From Pipra filicauda (taxonomy: Eukaryota > Chordata > Aves > Passeriformes > Pipridae), in contig NW_024104380.1 of the NCBI RefSeq assembly GCF_003945595.2, positions 856,441 through 920,440 of the forward strand: a stretch of 64,000 nucleotides of DNA, written 5' to 3'. Position 1 is the first letter of the stretch; each line of letters opens with the position of its first letter. Under the pieces are notes generated by a model. The model was not told the origin of the DNA and did no database searches. It saw only the letters and a program-made list of their open reading frames with translations. The position numbers and the translations under genes were made by a program. Of the stretch, positions 60,629 to 64,000 are shown piece by piece.

Positions 60629-60800
60629 ATAGAATAACAGAAGGGTTTGGGTGGAAAGGGACCTTAAAAATCATCCTGTCCCACCCCCTGCCATGGGCAG
60701 GGACACCTTCCACTAACCCAAGTCGCTCCAGCCTGGCCTTGGACACTTCCAGGGATGGGGCAGCCAGAGCTTCTCTGGGAAACCTGTGCCAGGGCCTTCC
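60629..60800 (-). mobile_element. CR1 3' fragment (~170 bp)
   Basis: CATAGAATAACAGAAGGGTT through CATGGGCAGGGACACCTTCC to CCTGTGCCAGGGCCTTCCC. It directly abuts the TA-rich block. Confidence 0.9.
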
Positions 60801-63504
60801 CTTAATAGGGAAGAATTATGTCCATAAAATGAAAATTTTTAATGCTTAGAATCCTGAATTAGGTAATTTAATATCTACAGACACTTTTCCCCTTTCCTTG
60901 TATAAAGAACCTCAATGGACCAACAGAACAATTCAGATGTCTTTTGTTAGGCAGCATAAAAACCTGTCAGAGTGGTTTCTTCTTTGCTGCTGAACACCAT
61001 TAAATAATGTCTTGTATTTCCTGTCATTTTGGGATGTCAATGACCAGAGTAGCTGCCCTTGAAGAGATATCTGTGACCAACATTAAGGTTCACGGAAATG
61101 AGGAATGCATGGGAGAGTCTGGGTGTGGAAGTGTCAGATTTGAGAGACATTAAACCTCAGGTTAAAACAAAGGGCAGATCAGAGTCACTGTGAAGTCCTG
61201 AATAGTATAAAAAGGTATGTTCAAACTTTTTCATCCCCCTGCTTTTTCAAGGAGGAGGTAAGAGATGGAGTGATAACTCCACATCCAGCATCACCTGTCC
61301 CTTGTGCACCTGCATTTATCCCAAATCCCTCCCCCCCAGCTCTTTGGTGCTTGTGGGTCTTGTAAGGTGAGGTTGTTTTGGTGAGTAAAACCAGTTTTGT
61401 TTCAATTAAAATGCTTTTCCCTCCTGAGTTTCCCAACCAGCCTTCTGACCTGGCTGCAAACATTAATTGCTGGGAAGTGTGGGCCATAAAAAACCCTCAG
61501 AACTATTGTCCTTAGCCAGGCACACCATTATAACGGGGGGTTTTTGATCTCTTAGTCACTGTAATTTAAGTTTTCAGGCCTTTTCAGCTTGTGGGCAGTT
61601 TATTCTCCCTGAGAATAAGGCCACAGATCCTTGTAGACACCAGAGAGTCCTATTAAATCGGTGTGGTTTTAATAGTCTGTTCTAGGTGAGAAATAAATTG
61701 AGTTCAAAATGTTTCCTTGTCCGGACACTGCTTCAGAAATAACCTAATCTTGCAATCTCAGCTCTGTTCCAGCTTCTAAAACTTGCTGTAGCAATGGAGT
61801 TCACCCAGTTCTGTCATTTAAATGTTGTCATTAGGCTGTGATAGATGAGGAAACATTCTCAATATGCCTTGCTCTTTTTTTTTTTTCCCCTGTTTATTTA
61901 AGCTCCATCCAGATCAAAATATTTCTCACTCCAGCTCATTTCTCATTCCACTTGAAAGGTTGTTGTGTATAATTATTGGCTAGTGAAGATAAGTGGGGGG
62001 TTTATATTTATTTATTTTTGTTCTGCAATTTGTTACACTGCTTATCTCTCAGTCAAAAGAAAGCAAGGTTAAAAAATGTAGTGAAGTGTGAATATATCAA
62101 ATTGGTTCCTGATAAAGGAGGCTTCGTTTGGGGGTTATTTAGCCAACGTGCACTTCTTTGACAAAGCCAAAGGATCAAGAAAAATAAAGAGAAGCCTCAA
62201 ATGAGGTTTTCTCAGAGATAATTAACTAAAGGGCTTGTAAGATAGGAGCAAGGGTTGTTATTAGGAACAGGAGAGAAAACCTCATATTTCCTCCAGCTCA
62301 GGATCATTCCACACCGACTGCTCCTGGAGGAAAATAATTAGGAAAACTGCAGTTTCATGATGGGTGCCTTTTTAATGACCAGAATTAACCTTTCTTTTTC
62401 ATTCTTTGTTTAAAATTCTAAAGCTTATTACTGTGGTCTGCTTACTAAAAGAGCATTGTGCTGCATTTAAGGTCTGATGTAAAATGATACAGAGAAGATT
62501 TGCTTGAAGTGAAATCCAGGAGTTAATATTTTGCCCACACTTTAACCACTTTCTTTACTTTTAAGCACTTTCTTTAAACGACAGAGAAACCCCCATCAGC
62601 TCCAAACAAGGATTTCTTTGGACAGATCAATCTTTCTTGGAGTACATGGAGACAAGTGGCAGTGCTCCTTTAGCAATAAATGGATTTGTTTGGGGAACAA
62701 TTCCTTGCCACAGTATCTCCCCATCTAGGAAATCCATCCCCCAGGGAAGACAAGACCATAAGTTTCATTCCAATTGCAATCCTTCTCCAGCCAGCCCTCA
62801 TTCCTCCTAAAAAAAGCACCAGTGTTCCCTTTTACCAGGGATGAGCATTTCACTTCTCCAGCTCTCACTTCACGTGAGTTTTTCATTTCAACCTTTGCTT
62901 CAATTCATTGCAAAGTTTGGAGGTTTGGAGCAGAGAGAAGGAAGAATCTTTTCTTGTTGTTTTTCCAGTTAGACTCAGGTTGGTTGAAAGGAAGAAATAG
63001 CAGCAGCTTTCTGAATAAAGAATAAAAAGAGGAAGGAGTCAAATGTTTTGGACAAGAAGTAGTCCACAAATACAGTGCAAAATATGTGGATCTGAGAAAA
63101 ATCTGTGCAGTTTTCTGTGCTACTGGTGCCAGCTGTGCCCTCAGAACCCCTTCCTTGTTCTCTGAGTCACTCTGTGGTTTTGGGATAAACAAAAATGCCC
63201 CCAAACACTTCTTTGAAATTGTATCTACAGTGTGCTACCTACCATAACACACACATGAGAATTCTTCACCAAATGAACTGTAACTATCTCAAAAATCCCA
63301 AACTTAAAGTAAACTCTGGCAGACATTAAATTTAGAAGCTAGAAAAGATCCATGAATCAAGGCTGCAGATGTAACAAAGGGGGAAAAGCTCCAGGAATCC
63401 ATAGGAAGGAGATTAAGTGCTTTTTGCTGCGATTATCCAGATTTTTCCCTCATTAAAGGCTGTGCCCACACCAGGAACCTGCCCAGGCTGGAACTGCTGG
63501 GATG
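60801..63504. other. 2.7 kb of unique DNA
   Basis: A T10-11 run lies near 61877. Short frames only. No gene, RNA or mobile element recognised. Confidence 0.5.
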
Positions 63505-63675
63505 AGCAGGGCAGTGGGCACGGCCCCAAGGCTGCCAGAGCTCCAGGACAGTTTGGACAGTGCTCTCGGGGACAGGGTGGGATTGTTGGGGTGTCTGTGC
63601 AGGGCCAGGAGCTGGACTGGGTGGTCCCTGTGGGTCCCTTCCCATTCAGGAAGGTCCCTTCCCATGACTCTATGT
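63505..63675 (+). mobile_element. CR1 3' fragment (~170 bp)
   Basis: GCAGGGCAGTGGGCACGGCC, AGGCTGCCAGAGCTCCAGGA and GATTGTTGGGGTGTCTGTGC, ending CATGACTCTATG. Same subfamily as 2204 and 50203. GGTCCCTTCCCAT is present twice near the 3' end, a small internal duplication. Confidence 0.88.
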
Positions 63676-63961
63676 CAGGGTTTTGGCAAATTCCATGAGT
63701 GTTGGTAACTAACAGAACCCTGTTGTTTCAGGGGTATTGGATACTTATCCTTAGTTCATTCCTAGTATTCCAGAGCATCTTCCACACTGAGTGAGGCTGA
63801 ACTGGGCAGCAGTGTAAAAATCCAGACATTTCTCTTTTAATCAGAGTTTCAGAAAAATGGGACCCTTAGTAGCTCCTTCTTGAAGCACAGTCTCCACATA
63901 AATGAAAACAGAGTCTTACAGAATTTGTATCTGAAATTAGCTCATGTGAAACGTGCGGAAT

Positions 63962-64000
63962 CACAGAATCATGGAATGGTTTGGGTTGGAAGGGACCCTA
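63962..64000 (-). mobile_element. CR1 3' end cut by the window edge
   Basis: CACAGAATCATGGAATGGTT then TGGGTTGGAAGGGACCC is the start (3' terminus) of a minus-oriented CR1 that continues beyond the window. Confidence 0.85.

Overview
The window looks like vertebrate nuclear DNA from a bird. The main evidence is about 31 fragments of CR1, the dominant avian non-LTR retrotransposon. They share one 3' region, and several end in the diagnostic 8-bp tail repeat (ATTCTATG / ATTCTGTG, read as CATAGAAT / CACAGAAT on the other strand). A nuclear mitochondrial insertion near 41 kb has the gene order cytb - tRNA-Thr - tRNA-Pro - ND6, which is specific to birds. The wording of the cytb remnant fits a neoavian or passerine bird, but species cannot be fixed from the sequence alone.

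I found no functional protein-coding gene, exon or intact RNA gene. The open frames of 150-260 codons lie mostly in GC-rich CR1 copies or in simple repeats. The rest have no recognisable domain. The window reads as an intergenic or intronic desert: AT-rich single-copy DNA broken up by retroposon fragments and tandem repeats.

Layout. 0-9 kb: unique DNA, a two-copy CR1 block at 4.85-5.77 kb and an inverted CR1 pair at 7.2-7.5 kb. 9.0-9.6 kb: a 582-bp purine tract of the GAAA type. 11-15 kb: CR1 copies, a 19-bp minisatellite and a CCCAAACCTT array. 15-21.6 kb: mostly unique DNA. 21.6-24.6 kb: two long CR1 copies; the second is almost identical to the one at 5.3 kb. 27.4-31.3 kb: a long CR1, AT-rich simple repeats and small CR1 tails. 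33-38 kb: three CR1 copies and a GGGAAGGTTT array with 25-bp higher-order units. 40.7-41.4 kb: the mitochondrial insertion. 42.7-52 kb: seven CR1 fragments and simple repeats. 56.6-57.8 kb: a diverged tandem triplication of a ~360-bp unit. 58.8-59.4 kb: a CR1 copy whose tail has expanded to 31 units containing a perfect 96-bp duplication. 60.3-60.6 kb: a TA-rich block. 60.6-64 kb: three more CR1 fragments.

By my hand-drawn boundaries CR1 covers roughly 7.6 kb (about 12%). No gene system or operon-like organisation is present. The most informative features are the mutational histories recorded in the repeats: the higher-order CR1 tail, the pair of ~99% identical CR1 copies, the mitochondrial insertion, the ~360-bp triplication and the two related minisatellites.
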